Source of the DNA: Erythrobacteraceae bacterium
GTDB taxonomy: Bacteria; Pseudomonadota; Alphaproteobacteria; Sphingomonadales; Sphingomonadaceae
NCBI GenBank assembly: GCA_947479055.1
Contig: CANJYE010000002.1
Span: 1 to 64,000 of the forward strand
Reading direction: 5' to 3'
DNA length: 64,000 nucleotides
Every line of letters starts with the position of its first letter. The stretch's first letter is position 1. Shown piece by piece: positions 1 through 9,263 of this stretch. Below the pieces are notes generated by a model, which worked only from the letters and a program-made list of their open reading frames with translations, had not been told where the DNA came from and ran no database searches. A program made the position numbers and the translations under genes.

Positions 1-1781
1 GCCTTCTTGTAGAGGCCCTTCACGTCACGCGCTTCCGCCACGTCCAGCGGGGTATCGACAAAGATCTCGATGAACTCGCCCTCCGCCATCAGGTCGCGCA
101 CCATCTGCCGCTCGGCCCGGAACGGGCTGATGAAGGCCGTCAGCACAATCAGCCCGGCATCGGTCATCAACCGTGCCACTTCGCCGATGCGGCGGATGTT
201 CTCTATCCGGTCGGTTTCGGTGAAGCCCAGGTCCTTGTTGAGGCCATGGCGGACATTGTCGCCATCTAGCAGGAAAGTGTGCTTGCCCATGGCATGGAGC
301 CGCTTTTCGACCAGATTGGCAATGGTCGACTTGCCCGAGCCCGAAAGTCCGGTGAACCACAGCACGGCGGCCTTCTGGTTCTTGATCGCGGCATGGGCAT
401 CGCGGCTGACGTCGATCGCCTGCCAATGGACGTTCTGCGCGCGGCGCAGGGCAAAGTGGATCGTGCCGGCGGCCACGGTGTGGTTGGTCATCCGGTCGAT
501 CAGGATGAAGCCGCCCATGTCCTTGTTCGCGGTATAGCTTTCGAAGACGATCCGTTTGTCGGTGGCGACTTCGCAGATGCCGATGTCGTTGAGGCCCAGC
601 GTCTTGGCGGCCAGATGCTCCATCGTGTTCACATCGACCCGGTACTTCGGGTGCTGAACTGAGGCCCCCACCACTTGCGTGCCGATCTTCATGACGTAGG
701 ACCGGCCGGGGATCATCTCCTCTTCCGCCATCCACACCACTGTCGCCTCGAAGCGGTCGGCCGCTTCGGCAGGGTCGTCTGCTGCGCAGATCACGTCGCC
801 GCGCGAGCAATCGATTTCGTCGGCAAGGGTGATGGTGACCGATTGCCCGGCGACGGCTTCCTCGAGATCGCCACCGAGGGTGACGACGCGCGCCACCGTG
901 CTGGTCTTGCCCGAGGGGATCACGCGGATCGCGTCACCCGGCTTGACCGTACCGGCGGCGATCTGCCCGGCAAAACCGCGGAAGTCGAGATTGGGGCGGT
1001 TGACCCACTGAACCGGCAGGCGGAACGCATGGGCGGTGCCTTCGTCGAGGTCCAGTTCGACCGTTTCGAGATGCTCGATCAGGGTCGGGCCTTCATACCA
1101 GGGCATCCCTTCACTCTTGCTGGCGATATTGTCGCCGGCGAGGCCCGAGATCGGCATGGCGGTGAACTTCTCGATCCCGATCTTCTTAGCGAAAGCGCGG
1201 TAATCGGCAACGATGTGTTCGTAGGTCGACTGGTCGTAGCCGACCAGGTCCATCTTGTTGATCGCCAGCACGATGTGGCGGATGCCTACCAGATGGGCGA
1301 GGTAACTGTGCCGCCGCGTCTGCACCAGCACGCCCTTGCGCGCATCGATCAGGATCACGGCAAGATCGGCGGTGGAGGCACCGGTTACCATGTTGCGGGT
1401 ATATTGTTCGTGCCCCGGCGTGTCGGCGACAATGAACTTGCGCTTTTCGGTCGAGAAGAAGCGATAGGCGACATCGATGGTGATGCCCTGTTCGCGTTCC
1501 GCCGCCAGGCCGTCGACCAGCAGCGCGAAATCGATTCCCTGGCCTTGCGTGCCGACTTTTTTCGAATCGCTTTCCAGCGCGGCCAGCTGGTCCTCGAAGA
1601 TCATCTTGCTGTCATAGAGCAGCCGCCCGATCAGGGTTGATTTGCCGTCATCGACCGAGCCGCAGGTGATGAAGCGCAGCATCGTCTTGTGCTGGTGCTG
1701 TTCGAGATAGGCGTCGATATCCTCGGCGATCAGCGCGTCGGTGACATAGATCGGGTCGGTAGACGGGGTGCTGTCGGACAT
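1..1781 (-). CDS. cysNC: Bifunctional sulfate adenylyltransferase large subunit / adenylylsulfate kinase (CysN-CysC fusion), 3' end missing
   Basis: Activates sulfate to APS (the CysN GTPase driving CysD) and phosphorylates APS to PAPS (the CysC domain) in the cytoplasm. Near residue 45 the EF-Tu-like G1 loop GSVDDGKST is visible, followed by [12 protein letters not shown] (G3) and NKMD (G4). Near residue 480 the kinase domain starts with the P-loop GLSGSGKST. The frame stays open to the window edge, so about 593 codons are seen and the CysC C-terminus is cut off. The ATG overlaps the cysD stop as TGATG, which implies translational coupling. The family is certain; only the end is missing. Confidence 0.95.
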   Translation of the reverse strand, partial: MSDSTPSTDPIYVTDALIAEDIDAYLEQHQHKTMLRFITCGSVDDGKSTLIGRLLYDSKMIFEDQLAALESDSKKVGTQGQGIDFALLVDGLAAEREQGITIDVAYRFFSTEKRKFIVADTPGHEQYTRNMVTGASTADLAVILIDARKGVLVQTRRHSYLAHLVGIRHIVLAINKMDLVGYDQSTYEHIVADYRAFAKKIGIEKFTAMPISGLAGDNIASKSEGMPWYEGPTLIEHLETVELDLDEGTAHAFRLPVQWVNRPNLDFRGFAGQIAAGTVKPGDAIRVIPSGKTSTVARVVTLGGDLEEAVAGQSVTITLADEIDCSRGDVICAADDPAEAADRFEATVVWMAEEEMIPGRSYVMKIGTQVVGASVQHPKYRVDVNTMEHLAAKTLGLNDIGICEVATDKRIVFESYTANKDMGGFILIDRMTNHTVAAGTIHFALRRAQNVHWQAIDVSRDAHAAIKNQKAAVLWFTGLSGSGKSTIANLVEKRLHAMGKHTFLLDGDNVRHGLNKDLGFTETDRIENIRRIGEVARLMTDAGLIVLTAFISPFRAERQMVRDLMAEGEFIEIFVDTPLDVAEARDVKGLYKK

Positions 1782-2680
1782 CAGAAATACCCCTCCTGCT
1801 TCTTCTTCTCCATGCCGGCCCCGCCCGCATCCTTGTCGATGGCGCGGCCCTGCCGTTCCGAAGTGGTGGTCAGCAGGGTTTCCTGGATCACTTCCGGCAG
1901 GGTCTTGGCGGTGCTTTCGACCGCGCCGGTCAGCGGGTAGCAGCCCAGCGTGCGGAAGCGGATCGAGCGCATCACCGGCACTTCGCCGGGTTTCAGCGGG
2001 AAGCGGTCATCATCGACCATCAGCAGCATGCCGTCCCGCTCCACCGTCGGGCGCATGTCGGCGAAATAGAGCGGCACGATCGGCACATCGTTGAGATGGA
2101 TATACTGCCAGATGTCCAGCTCGGTCCAGTTGGAGATCGGGAACACCCGGATACTCTCGCCCTTGTTCTTGCGGGCGTTGTAGAGCTTCCACAATTCGGG
2201 CCGCTGGTTCTTCGGGTCCCAGCCGTGGTTCTCGTTGCGGAAGGAGAAGATCCGCTCCTTCGCGCGGCTCTTTTCCTCGTCGCGGCGGGCGCCGCCGAAG
2301 GCCGCATCAAAGCCATAGAGGTCGAGCGCCTGCTTCAGACCTTCGGTCTTCCACATGTCGGTGTGCAGCGGGCCATGGTCGAAGGGATTGATCCCCTTCT
2401 CCACCGCTTCCGGGTTCTTGTAGACGAGCAACTCCATGCCGCTTTCCTGCGCCATCCGGTCGCGCAGCTTGTACATCTCCTGGAACTTCCAGGTGGTGTC
2501 GACATGCAGCAGCGGGAACGGCGGCGGCGAGGGGTAGAACGCCTTGCGCGCCAGATGCAGCATCACTGCCGAATCCTTGCCGACGGAATACATCATCACC
2601 GGACGCTCCGCCTCGGCGACGACTTCCCGCATGATGTGGATGCTTTCGGCCTCAAGCCGTTCAAGATGTGTGAGTGACAT
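1781..2680 (-). CDS. cysD: Sulfate adenylyltransferase subunit 2 (CysD)
   Basis: Small catalytic subunit of ATP sulfurylase, which makes APS from ATP and sulfate together with CysN. The 299-aa product has the normal family length. The PP-loop appears as SVGKDS at residues 32-37, and the sequence continues with the usual [12 protein letters not shown] and C-terminal [13 protein letters not shown] segments. It starts with ATG and its TGA overlaps the cysNC ATG by one base. It is the first gene of the cysDNC operon, so any promoter lies in the gap upstream (2681-2815), where I see no convincing -35/-10 pair. Confidence 0.95.
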   Translation of the reverse strand: MSLTHLERLEAESIHIMREVVAEAERPVMMYSVGKDSAVMLHLARKAFYPSPPPFPLLHVDTTWKFQEMYKLRDRMAQESGMELLVYKNPEAVEKGINPFDHGPLHTDMWKTEGLKQALDLYGFDAAFGGARRDEEKSRAKERIFSFRNENHGWDPKNQRPELWKLYNARKNKGESIRVFPISNWTELDIWQYIHLNDVPIVPLYFADMRPTVERDGMLLMVDDDRFPLKPGEVPVMRSIRFRTLGCYPLTGAVESTAKTLPEVIQETLLTTTSERQGRAIDKDAGGAGMEKKKQEGYF

Positions 2681-2751
2681 GGCGCAGGCTGCTAGGCAGT
2701 GGCGGCGGCGGCGTCAATCACAGGAACTGTTTGCCGGGCTTCAGTTGCGCT

Positions 2752-2786
2752 TTCAGGGGCGGGTTCTTTGGGAATCCGCCCCTGAA
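2752..2786. terminator. 11-bp perfect inverted repeat between the racemase gene and cysD
   Basis: TTCAGGGGCGG at 2752-2762 is exactly complementary to CCGCCCCTGAA at 2776-2786, with a 13-base centre that can add a few more pairs. It lies 3' of the minus-strand racemase stop and 5' of cysD. A role in ending the racemase transcript fits the position, but no clear T-tract follows on the minus strand, so it may instead be a Rho-assisted or mRNA-stabilising hairpin. Confidence 0.55.
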
Positions 2787-2815
2787 GATCAAGAAATGGC
2801 CGGTCGGTAGTGCGG

Positions 2816-3913
2816 TCAAGCCCGGCCGAGCCACTCCGCAACAGCCGTCTCCACGTCCTCGCGCGGCTTGGTGATGCCCCAGCGGACCGCGCTCGGCGTT
2901 TCCGAAAAGCGCGGAGAGGGGGCGGGCTGGGTGATCCCGTCCACATCGATGAAGGCCTTGCGGGCGGCCATGTGCTTGTTCCTTGGCGCCTCTTCCAGCG
3001 TCAGGACCGGGGCGAAGCACGAATCACCCCCTTCGAGGATCGCGCACCATTCGTCGCGGGTTTTGCCCTTGAAAACCTCCTCCAGCCGCGGGCGCAGGTC
3101 GGCCCAGGTCTTGGGGTCCATCTGCGGCCGGTCCCTAAATTCGGTGAGCCCGGTCTTGTCGATCATCTCGGCATAGAACTGCGGTTCCATCGAACCGATG
3201 CAAATCCACTGTCCGTCGGCACAGGCATAGGTGTCATAGAAGGGAAGTCCGCCGTTGAGCATGCCGTTGGCGCGTCCGTCCTGGAACTGGCCGGCTGCCT
3301 TCATGCCGTGGAAGATCGCCATCAGCATGTTGGCACCCTCGCTCATCGCGGCATCGACCACCTGGCCCTTGCCCGTGGTGCGGGCGCTGATCAACGCGGC
3401 CAGCACTCCGACCACCAGCATCATCCCGCCGCCGCCGTAATCGCCGATCAGGTTGAGCGGCGGCACCGGCTTTTCCTTGGAGCCGATGTTGTAAAGCGCG
3501 CCGGTCAGCGCCAAGTAGTTCATGTCGTGGCCGGCCATCTGGGCGTAGGGGCCATCCTGGCCCCAGCCGGTCATGCGACCGTAGACGATCTTCGGATTGC
3601 GCTTCAGCACCACTTCCGGGCCGAGGCCCAGCCGCTCCATCACCCCGGGGCGATAGCCTTCGAAGATGATGTCGGCCGATTCTGCCAGCTTGAGGCAATA
3701 TTCGATGTCATCGGGGTTCTTGAAATCCAGCGCGATCTTGGTGCGGCCGCGCTCGTCCACGAAGATGCCCTTGAACGGGCTGCCGCCCTTGCGTTCGACT
3801 CGCAGCACATCGGCACCCATGTCGGACAGCATCATGCCTGCAAAGGGACCGGGTCCGATCCCCGCGATTTCAAGTACTTTGACGCCCTTCAGCGGGCCGG
3901 TGCCTTCCGTCAT
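2816..3913 (-). CDS. Alpha-methylacyl-CoA racemase (CaiB/BaiF CoA-transferase fold)
   Basis: Epimerises (R)/(S)-2-methylacyl-CoA, the step that lets branched side chains such as those of sterols or isoprenoids enter beta-oxidation. The 365-aa product opens with GPLKGVKVLEIAGIGPGPF and carries AGHDMNY (H129, D130) and GDYGGGG (D158), matching the His/Asp catalytic pair of the racemase branch rather than formyl-CoA transferases. The start at 3913 is chosen because AGG lies about 9 bases upstream; a second ATG at 3922 sits directly on that AGG. It is transcribed away from the oxidoreductase gene at 4135. A general class III CoA-transferase is the alternative. Confidence 0.82.
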   Translation of the reverse strand: MTEGTGPLKGVKVLEIAGIGPGPFAGMMLSDMGADVLRVERKGGSPFKGIFVDERGRTKIALDFKNPDDIEYCLKLAESADIIFEGYRPGVMERLGLGPEVVLKRNPKIVYGRMTGWGQDGPYAQMAGHDMNYLALTGALYNIGSKEKPVPPLNLIGDYGGGGMMLVVGVLAALISARTTGKGQVVDAAMSEGANMLMAIFHGMKAAGQFQDGRANGMLNGGLPFYDTYACADGQWICIGSMEPQFYAEMIDKTGLTEFRDRPQMDPKTWADLRPRLEEVFKGKTRDEWCAILEGGDSCFAPVLTLEEAPRNKHMAARKAFIDVDGITQPAPSPRFSETPSAVRWGITKPREDVETAVAEWLGRA

Positions 3914-4134
3914 CTGTTTCATCCTTCCGGTTATCTGGCTTTGTATGGTCCATAACCGATTGACGGACGGGCGCTAGTCTTGAAGGGTTGGCCAACACCG
4001 GGCACCGTGCAATCAGTCTTTGCCGTGGCCAGCCGGGACAAGGCACGGGTCTTTCAATTTGCTCGCCAAGGGCCGATATGGGTTCAATCCCGATGCGGGG
4101 CCGACGAGACGCCATAGGGTTAAGAGAAGCGATA
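3914..4134. promoter_or_regulatory. Divergent intergenic region, racemase / 2-oxoacid oxidoreductase
   Basis: About 220 bases lie between two divergent genes and must hold both promoters. An open frame continues upstream of 4135 but its composition is not coding-like, and a purine-rich stretch (GAGAAG) sits just before the 4135 ATG. No clear operator palindrome was recognised. Confidence 0.4.
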
Positions 4135-7100
4135 ATGACCAAGACCGCCACCACACTGAATGACAAATACATCCTGGAAGCCGGGCGTGTATACATCTCC
4201 TCCAACCAGGCGCTGACGCGGCTGCCGATGGACCAGGCCCGGCGCGACCGCGCGAACGGCCTGAAAACGGCGGGCTATATCTCCGGCTATCGCGGCTCGC
4301 CGCTGGGGGTCTACGATTCCTCGCTGTGGGCGGCGCAGAAGCTGCTCGACCAGCACAATATCGTGTTCGAGCCCGGCCTGAACGAGGAGCTGGCCGCCAC
4401 CGCGATTCGCGGCACGCAGCAGCTCAGCTGGTTCGGCCCGTCCAAATATGATGGCATCTTCGGCCTGTGGTACGGCAAGCATGTCGGTGTCGACCGGGCG
4501 GGCGAAGCGATCAAGCTTGGCAACATGGAAGGCACGTCGGCCACCGGCGGCTACATCGTCCTTGCCGGCGACGATCATGGCGGCAAATCGTCGGCCACCG
4601 CCGGACAGTCGGAACACCAGCTGATCGCGGCGATGGTTCCGACGCTCTATCCTTCCACCACCGACGAAATTCTTGAATTCGGCATTGCCGCCTGGGCGAT
4701 GTCGCGCTTTTCCGGATGCTACGTCGGGTTGAAGTGCATTACCGACACGCTCGACCTGACCTCGTCGATCGAACTGCCCGATTTCATGCGCCAGTTTGAA
4801 ATTCCGCAGGTTGATATGCCGCCCGAAGGGCTGAACCTGCGCAAAGACGTCAGCATGTTCCCGCTCAAGATGGAACAGATCCTGCTCGATTACCGCCTGC
4901 CGGCGGCGGAAGCATTCGCCCGGGTCAACCGCTTCGACAAAATTGTGATCGACGGCGAGCGGCGCGAACTGGGCATTGTCTCGGCCGGCAAGGCCTATCT
5001 CGAAGTGCGCCAGGCGATGAACGATCTCGGGCTGGATGAGGCGCGTTGCCGCCAGCTCGGCATCCGGGTGTACAAGCCCGGCTTCATCTGGCCGCTGGAG
5101 CGGCAGGGCGCCGTTTCCTTCGCTTCCGGCCACAAGGCCCTGCTGGTGATCGAGGAAAAGCGCCCGGTCATCGAAGACCAGTTCGTGCGCTACCTCTATG
5201 GGGTCGATGCGGCCCTGCGCCCGGCGATCATGGGCAAGAAGGACCTGGCCGGCAAGAATCTGTTCCCGGACATCGGCGAATCCAGCGTCGCGTTGTGCCG
5301 CAAGGCGCTCTACCAGGCGCTCAAGCAGGTCGGGATCGAGGATGCCGAGGTCGAGCAGCGCTACGGCTATTTCCACGATATCGAAGGCCAGGCGATCCTG
5401 ATTGGCGGTTCGGGCAAGGTCCGCCCGCCGTTTTACTGCTCGGGTTGCCCGCACAACACCAGCACCCGCGTGCCCGAAGGCAGCCAGGCGATTGCCGCCG
5501 TCGGTTGCCAGGGCCTCGCCGCCTATGTCATGCCGGAACGCCGCACGCTGATGCCGGTCGGCATGGGCGCGGACGGCATGCCGTGGGTTTCGGTCGGCAA
5601 GTTCACCGATATGCCGCATATCTTTCAGAACATGGGTGACGGCACCTATTCGCACTCCGGCATCCTCGCGATCCGCGCGGCGCTGGCGGCCAAGGCCAAC
5701 ATGACCTTCAAGCTGCTCTACAACGATGCAGTGGCAATGACGGGCGGCCAGCCGGTTGAGATGCATTTCTCGCCGATCGACATGATCAACCAGATCAGGT
5801 CCGAAGGCGTTTCCCCTGTCCTGCTGGTTTCAGACGATCCGGAAAAGTGGCAGCCGCTGCTGCCCGCCGGTGTCCGCCTGCACCATCGCGACGAGCTCGA
5901 TGCGCTGCAGAAGGAACTGCGCGAGCTGAAAGGCGTCTCCGCGATCGTCTACGAGCAGACCTGCGCCACCGAAAAGCGCCGTCGCCGCAAGCGCGGCACC
6001 TATCCCGATCCCGACCGGCGCGTGTTCATCAATCCTGAAGTCTGCGAAGGCTGCGGCGATTGCTCGGTCCAGTCGAACTGCGTCAGCATCACCCCGCTCG
6101 AAACCGAATTCGGCCGCAAGCGGCGGATCGACCAGTCGACCTGCAACAAGGACTTCAGCTGCATCAAGGGTTTCTGCCCGTCTTTCGTCACCGTGGAAGG
6201 TGCCAAGATTGCCCGCCACGTCTCGGGTGACGAAGCCCGGATCGACGCGATGATCGCCAGCCTGCCCGCCCCCAAGGTGGCTCCGCTGGGCGAAAGCGGC
6301 TATTCGGTGCTGGTTGGCGGCATCGGCGGCACCGGCGTGCTGACCGTGGGCGCGATCCTAGGAATGGCGGCCCATCTCGAAGGCAAGGGCACCACCATCC
6401 TCGACATGACCGGCATGGCCCAGAAGGGCGGCGCGGTCACCAGCCACATCCGCATCGGCACTTCGCCCGACAAGCTGTTTTCCACCCGTCTCGGCATCGG
6501 CACTGCCGATGTGATCCTGGCCTGCGACATGATCGTCGGTTCCGGCCCAACCCTGCTCCAGCCGATCAAGCCGGGCAAGACCGTGGCCGTGGTCAACCAG
6601 GACGTCACACCCACCGGCGAATTCCAGACCAACCGGAATTTCGACCTTGGCGAGGGGATGATGGAAGAAACCATCAAGAAGGCCCTGCGCGGCGGCGAAT
6701 ATCTCGGTTTCAATGCCTCGCGCCTCGCCACCGACCTGATCGGCGACAGCATTGCCACTAACGTGCTGATGGTCGGTTATGCGCTGCAAAAAGGCCTGAT
6801 GCCGGTCAGCGTCGAATCGGTCGAACAGGCGATCCGCCTCAACGGCACTTTCGTCGAAGGCAATCTGCGCACGCTCGCGCTCGGCCGCCTGGCTGCGCAT
6901 GACTATGCCGCACTGGCCAACGAACTGGCCCCGGCCAAGGAACTGCCGAAGCTCGATACGGTCGATCAGGTACTGGAAAGCCGTTCGCGGCTGCTCACCG
7001 CCTGGGGCAACGAAGCCTATGCACAAGGCTATGTCGATTATGTCCGCGATATCGAACGCCGCGTTGCCGCCAAGGGCATCGAGGGTGGCGATATTCTGGT

Positions 7101-7626
7101 GCGCGACATCGCTCTCACCCTCGGCCGGATCATGGCCTACAAGGACGAGTATGAAGTTGCCCGACTCCATGCCAGCGCGGCCTTTCAGGCGCAGCTCGAT
7201 CACCAGTTCAAGGGTGATTACAAGATCAAGTTCCATCTCGCCCCGCCGATCCTGCCGGGCAAGGCTGCTAATGGTCGGCCGCTCAAGCGTGAATTCGGCG
7301 GCTGGATGCTGCCGGTGTTCAAGGTGATGCAGAAGTTCAAGGGCCTGCGCGGCACTCCGCTGGACATCTTCGGCTATACCGCCGAGCGCAAGTTTGAACG
7401 CCGCCTGATCGAGGACTACAAGGCGCTGATGAACGATGTGGTCGACCGGTTGGACCAGCAGAAGCTGGCTTTGGCGATGGACATCGCCATGGCCGCCTAT
7501 GACATCCGCGGCTACGGCCCGGTCAAGGACGTCTCGATCGAGGAATACAACACCCGCCTAGCCGAGCTGCGCAAGCAGTTCGATGCGCCAGTAGCGAAGA
7601 GCAGCGAACTGGAACCGGCCGAGTAA
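4135..7626 (+). CDS. Indolepyruvate:ferredoxin oxidoreductase-type 2-oxoacid oxidoreductase, alpha-gamma fusion
   Basis: Thiamine-diphosphate and iron-sulfur enzyme that oxidatively decarboxylates a 2-oxoacid to an acyl-CoA. The 1163-aa chain runs: N-terminal pyrimidine domain (SGYRGSPLG near residue 55), TPP domain (MGDGTYSHSG followed by NDAVAMTGG, about 500-540), a Cys-rich cluster region (CEGCGDCSVQSNC and CNKDFSCIKGFCPSF, about 636-685), then the gamma domain (GGIGGTGVLTVGA and GMAQKGGAVTSH, from about 720). I chose the ATG at 4135 because the family pattern begins there. A fused enzyme of this family (EdcC/OecC) acts in oestrogen degradation by sphingomonads, so a catabolic role beside these acyl-CoA genes is plausible. 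The substrate cannot be read from sequence. Confidence 0.88.
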   Translation: MTKTATTLNDKYILEAGRVYISSNQALTRLPMDQARRDRANGLKTAGYISGYRGSPLGVYDSSLWAAQKLLDQHNIVFEPGLNEELAATAIRGTQQLSWFGPSKYDGIFGLWYGKHVGVDRAGEAIKLGNMEGTSATGGYIVLAGDDHGGKSSATAGQSEHQLIAAMVPTLYPSTTDEILEFGIAAWAMSRFSGCYVGLKCITDTLDLTSSIELPDFMRQFEIPQVDMPPEGLNLRKDVSMFPLKMEQILLDYRLPAAEAFARVNRFDKIVIDGERRELGIVSAGKAYLEVRQAMNDLGLDEARCRQLGIRVYKPGFIWPLERQGAVSFASGHKALLVIEEKRPVIEDQFVRYLYGVDAALRPAIMGKKDLAGKNLFPDIGESSVALCRKALYQALKQVGIEDAEVEQRYGYFHDIEGQAILIGGSGKVRPPFYCSGCPHNTSTRVPEGSQAIAAVGCQGLAAYVMPERRTLMPVGMGADGMPWVSVGKFTDMPHIFQNMGDGTYSHSGILAIRAALAAKANMTFKLLYNDAVAMTGGQPVEMHFSPIDMINQIRSEGVSPVLLVSDDPEKWQPLLPAGVRLHHRDELDALQKELRELKGVSAIVYEQTCATEKRRRRKRGTYPDPDRRVFINPEVCEGCGDCSVQSNCVSITPLETEFGRKRRIDQSTCNKDFSCIKGFCPSFVTVEGAKIARHVSGDEARIDAMIASLPAPKVAPLGESGYSVLVGGIGGTGVLTVGAILGMAAHLEGKGTTILDMTGMAQKGGAVTSHIRIGTSPDKLFSTRLGIGTADVILACDMIVGSGPTLLQPIKPGKTVAVVNQDVTPTGEFQTNRNFDLGEGMMEETIKKALRGGEYLGFNASRLATDLIGDSIATNVLMVGYALQKGLMPVSVESVEQAIRLNGTFVEGNLRTLALGRLAAHDYAALANELAPAKELPKLDTVDQVLESRSRLLTAWGNEAYAQGYVDYVRDIERRVAAKGIEGGDILVRDIALTLGRIMAYKDEYEVARLHASAAFQAQLDHQFKGDYKIKFHLAPPILPGKAANGRPLKREFGGWMLPVFKVMQKFKGLRGTPLDIFGYTAERKFERRLIEDYKALMNDVVDRLDQQKLALAMDIAMAAYDIRGYGPVKDVSIEEYNTRLAELRKQFDAPVAKSSELEPAE

Positions 7627-7655
7627 TCGCAGCCAGATCACGGCAAGCCAAGTAA

Positions 7656-7688
7656 GGGGGCATCGGACCGGTTCCGGTGCCCCTTTTC
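7656..7688 (+). terminator. Rho-independent terminator after the 2-oxoacid oxidoreductase
   Basis: GGGGCATCGGA (7657-7667) pairs with TCCGGTGCCCC (7673-7683) with one G-T wobble, a 5-base loop, and a TTTT run at 7684-7687 on the plus strand. It lies between the convergent gene ends at 7626 and 7691. Confidence 0.8.
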
Positions 7689-7690
7689 TG

Positions 7691-9220
7691 TCAGTCCAGC
7701 ATGGCCAACTGCGCATCGCGCAATTCGCGGCGCAGCACTTTGCCACCGGCGTTGCGCGGCAACTGGTCGATGGTCGCCAGTGCGCGCGGGATCTTGAAGC
7801 CAGCAATCTTGCCGCGGGCCCATTCGCGCAACTCCGCCAGCGTCAGCGAGGCGCCGGGTTCCAGCGTGACCACCGCCACCACTTCCTCGACCCATTTTGC
7901 GGACGGGCGGCCAATTACCGAAACATCCCTGATCGCCGGGTGAGTGAACAGCAGGTTCTCGACCTCGGCGGGGTAGACGTTCTCGCCGCCGGTGATGATC
8001 ATGTCTTTCACCCGGTCGAACACAGTGAGGAACCCGTCCTCGTCAATCCGGCCCATGTCGCCGGTGCGGAACCAGCCGCCGGACAGCATGACCTCGGCGG
8101 TCGCCTCTGGCCGTTTCCAGTAGCCCTGCATCACCTGTTCGGAACGGACGACGATCTCGCCTTCCTCGCCCTGCTGGAGGAAGTGCCCTGCGGCGTCGAC
8201 GACCGCCACCTCGCCGCCCGGCCAGGCATTCCCGGCGGAACGCAGCTTGGGCCGGTCTGCGCCGACATGGAACTCGGGGGCAAGCGCGCTCGCCACCCCG
8301 GCGGTTTCGGTCATGCCGTACATCTGGATAAAGCCCGAAGGCAGCATCGCCTGCGCCCGGGCGAGGATCGCTTCGGGCATCGGCGAGGCTCCATAGGCGA
8401 TCAGCCGCAGCGCGTTCACCCGCTCGCCGCTTGCTTCCAGATAATCGAGCAGCATCTGAAGCGATGACGGCACGAACAGGGCAATCGTCACCCCCGTTTC
8501 GTTCATCAGCCGGACGGTCTCGGCCGGATCGAATTCGCGCGCAATCACCACCCTGCCGCCGGGATAGAGCCCGAACAGGCCAAAGCCCGTCCCGGCGATA
8601 TGGGCCACCGGCGACAGAAGCAGCGTGACGTCCTCGGCTGTGTTGTACCAGTCGACCCCCTGGCGATAGCCGATCGCGCGCTGGGCAATGACGTTCCAGT
8701 TGCTGAGCATCGCACCCTTGGGCCGACCGGTGGTGCCCGAAGTGTACATCTGCACGGACACGGCAGCGGGATCGTCTCGCGGCGGTTCCAGCGCTTCGGG
8801 TGGTTGTGTCCCGAGATCGTCGATCCGCAGCAATTCCAGCCCGGGAATGCGCTGCGCCTGTTCCCGCGCCTCGTCGGCGAAGTCGTCGTCATGGACCAGC
8901 CGCTTCACTTCGGCATCCTCGAGGATGAAAGTCCACTCGTCAGGGGCCAGCCGCCAGTTCAGCGGGACCAGCACAAAGCCGCCGCGCGATGCAGCGAACA
9001 GCAGCGGAAAATAGAGGTCGCAGTTCTTGCCAAGATAGGCGATGCGTTCGCCCGGTTGCGCGCCACTGATGCGCAGCGCGGCGTCCATCGCCTCGGCTCT
9101 GGCGGCCATTTGGGCGTATGTTGTTTCCCGCCCCCGGTAATCTAGCGCCACTCCTTCGGGCGTGCGGTCCGCGTGATAGGCGGCGATGGCCCACAGCGTG
9201 CGGATGCGATCATGGTCCAT
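7691..9220 (-). CDS. AMP-forming acyl-CoA ligase
   Basis: Adenylates a carboxylic acid and transfers it to CoA. The ~509-aa ANL enzyme has the P-loop MYTSGTTGRPKGAML (about residues 158-172), YGMTETAG, GWFRTGDMGRIDEDGF and the C-terminal PRNAGGKVLRR with the catalytic lysine. ATG at 9220 is the favoured start; an in-frame TTG at 9253, preceded by AAGGGA, would add 11 residues. The gene follows the flavoprotein gene at 9264-10661 with little spacing, suggesting one operon. The substrate is unknown; context points to a catabolic fatty- or steroid-type acid. Confidence 0.85.
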   Translation of the reverse strand: MDHDRIRTLWAIAAYHADRTPEGVALDYRGRETTYAQMAARAEAMDAALRISGAQPGERIAYLGKNCDLYFPLLFAASRGGFVLVPLNWRLAPDEWTFILEDAEVKRLVHDDDFADEAREQAQRIPGLELLRIDDLGTQPPEALEPPRDDPAAVSVQMYTSGTTGRPKGAMLSNWNVIAQRAIGYRQGVDWYNTAEDVTLLLSPVAHIAGTGFGLFGLYPGGRVVIAREFDPAETVRLMNETGVTIALFVPSSLQMLLDYLEASGERVNALRLIAYGASPMPEAILARAQAMLPSGFIQMYGMTETAGVASALAPEFHVGADRPKLRSAGNAWPGGEVAVVDAAGHFLQQGEEGEIVVRSEQVMQGYWKRPEATAEVMLSGGWFRTGDMGRIDEDGFLTVFDRVKDMIITGGENVYPAEVENLLFTHPAIRDVSVIGRPSAKWVEEVVAVVTLEPGASLTLAELREWARGKIAGFKIPRALATIDQLPRNAGGKVLRRELRDAQLAMLD

Positions 9221-9263
9221 GGTCCGGGCCGAGGGCGTTTCCCCCACAGTCAATTCCGGTCCC

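Noticed and set aside
4075-4105. GGGTTCAATCCC segment resembling a tRNA T-arm upstream of 4135
   Set aside because: No matching acceptor, D-arm or anticodon arm could be found around it.
3988-4134. Upstream extension of the 2-oxoacid oxidoreductase
   Set aside because: The family starts near residue MTKTATTLNDKY; the extra codons are not conserved-looking and lie in promoter DNA.
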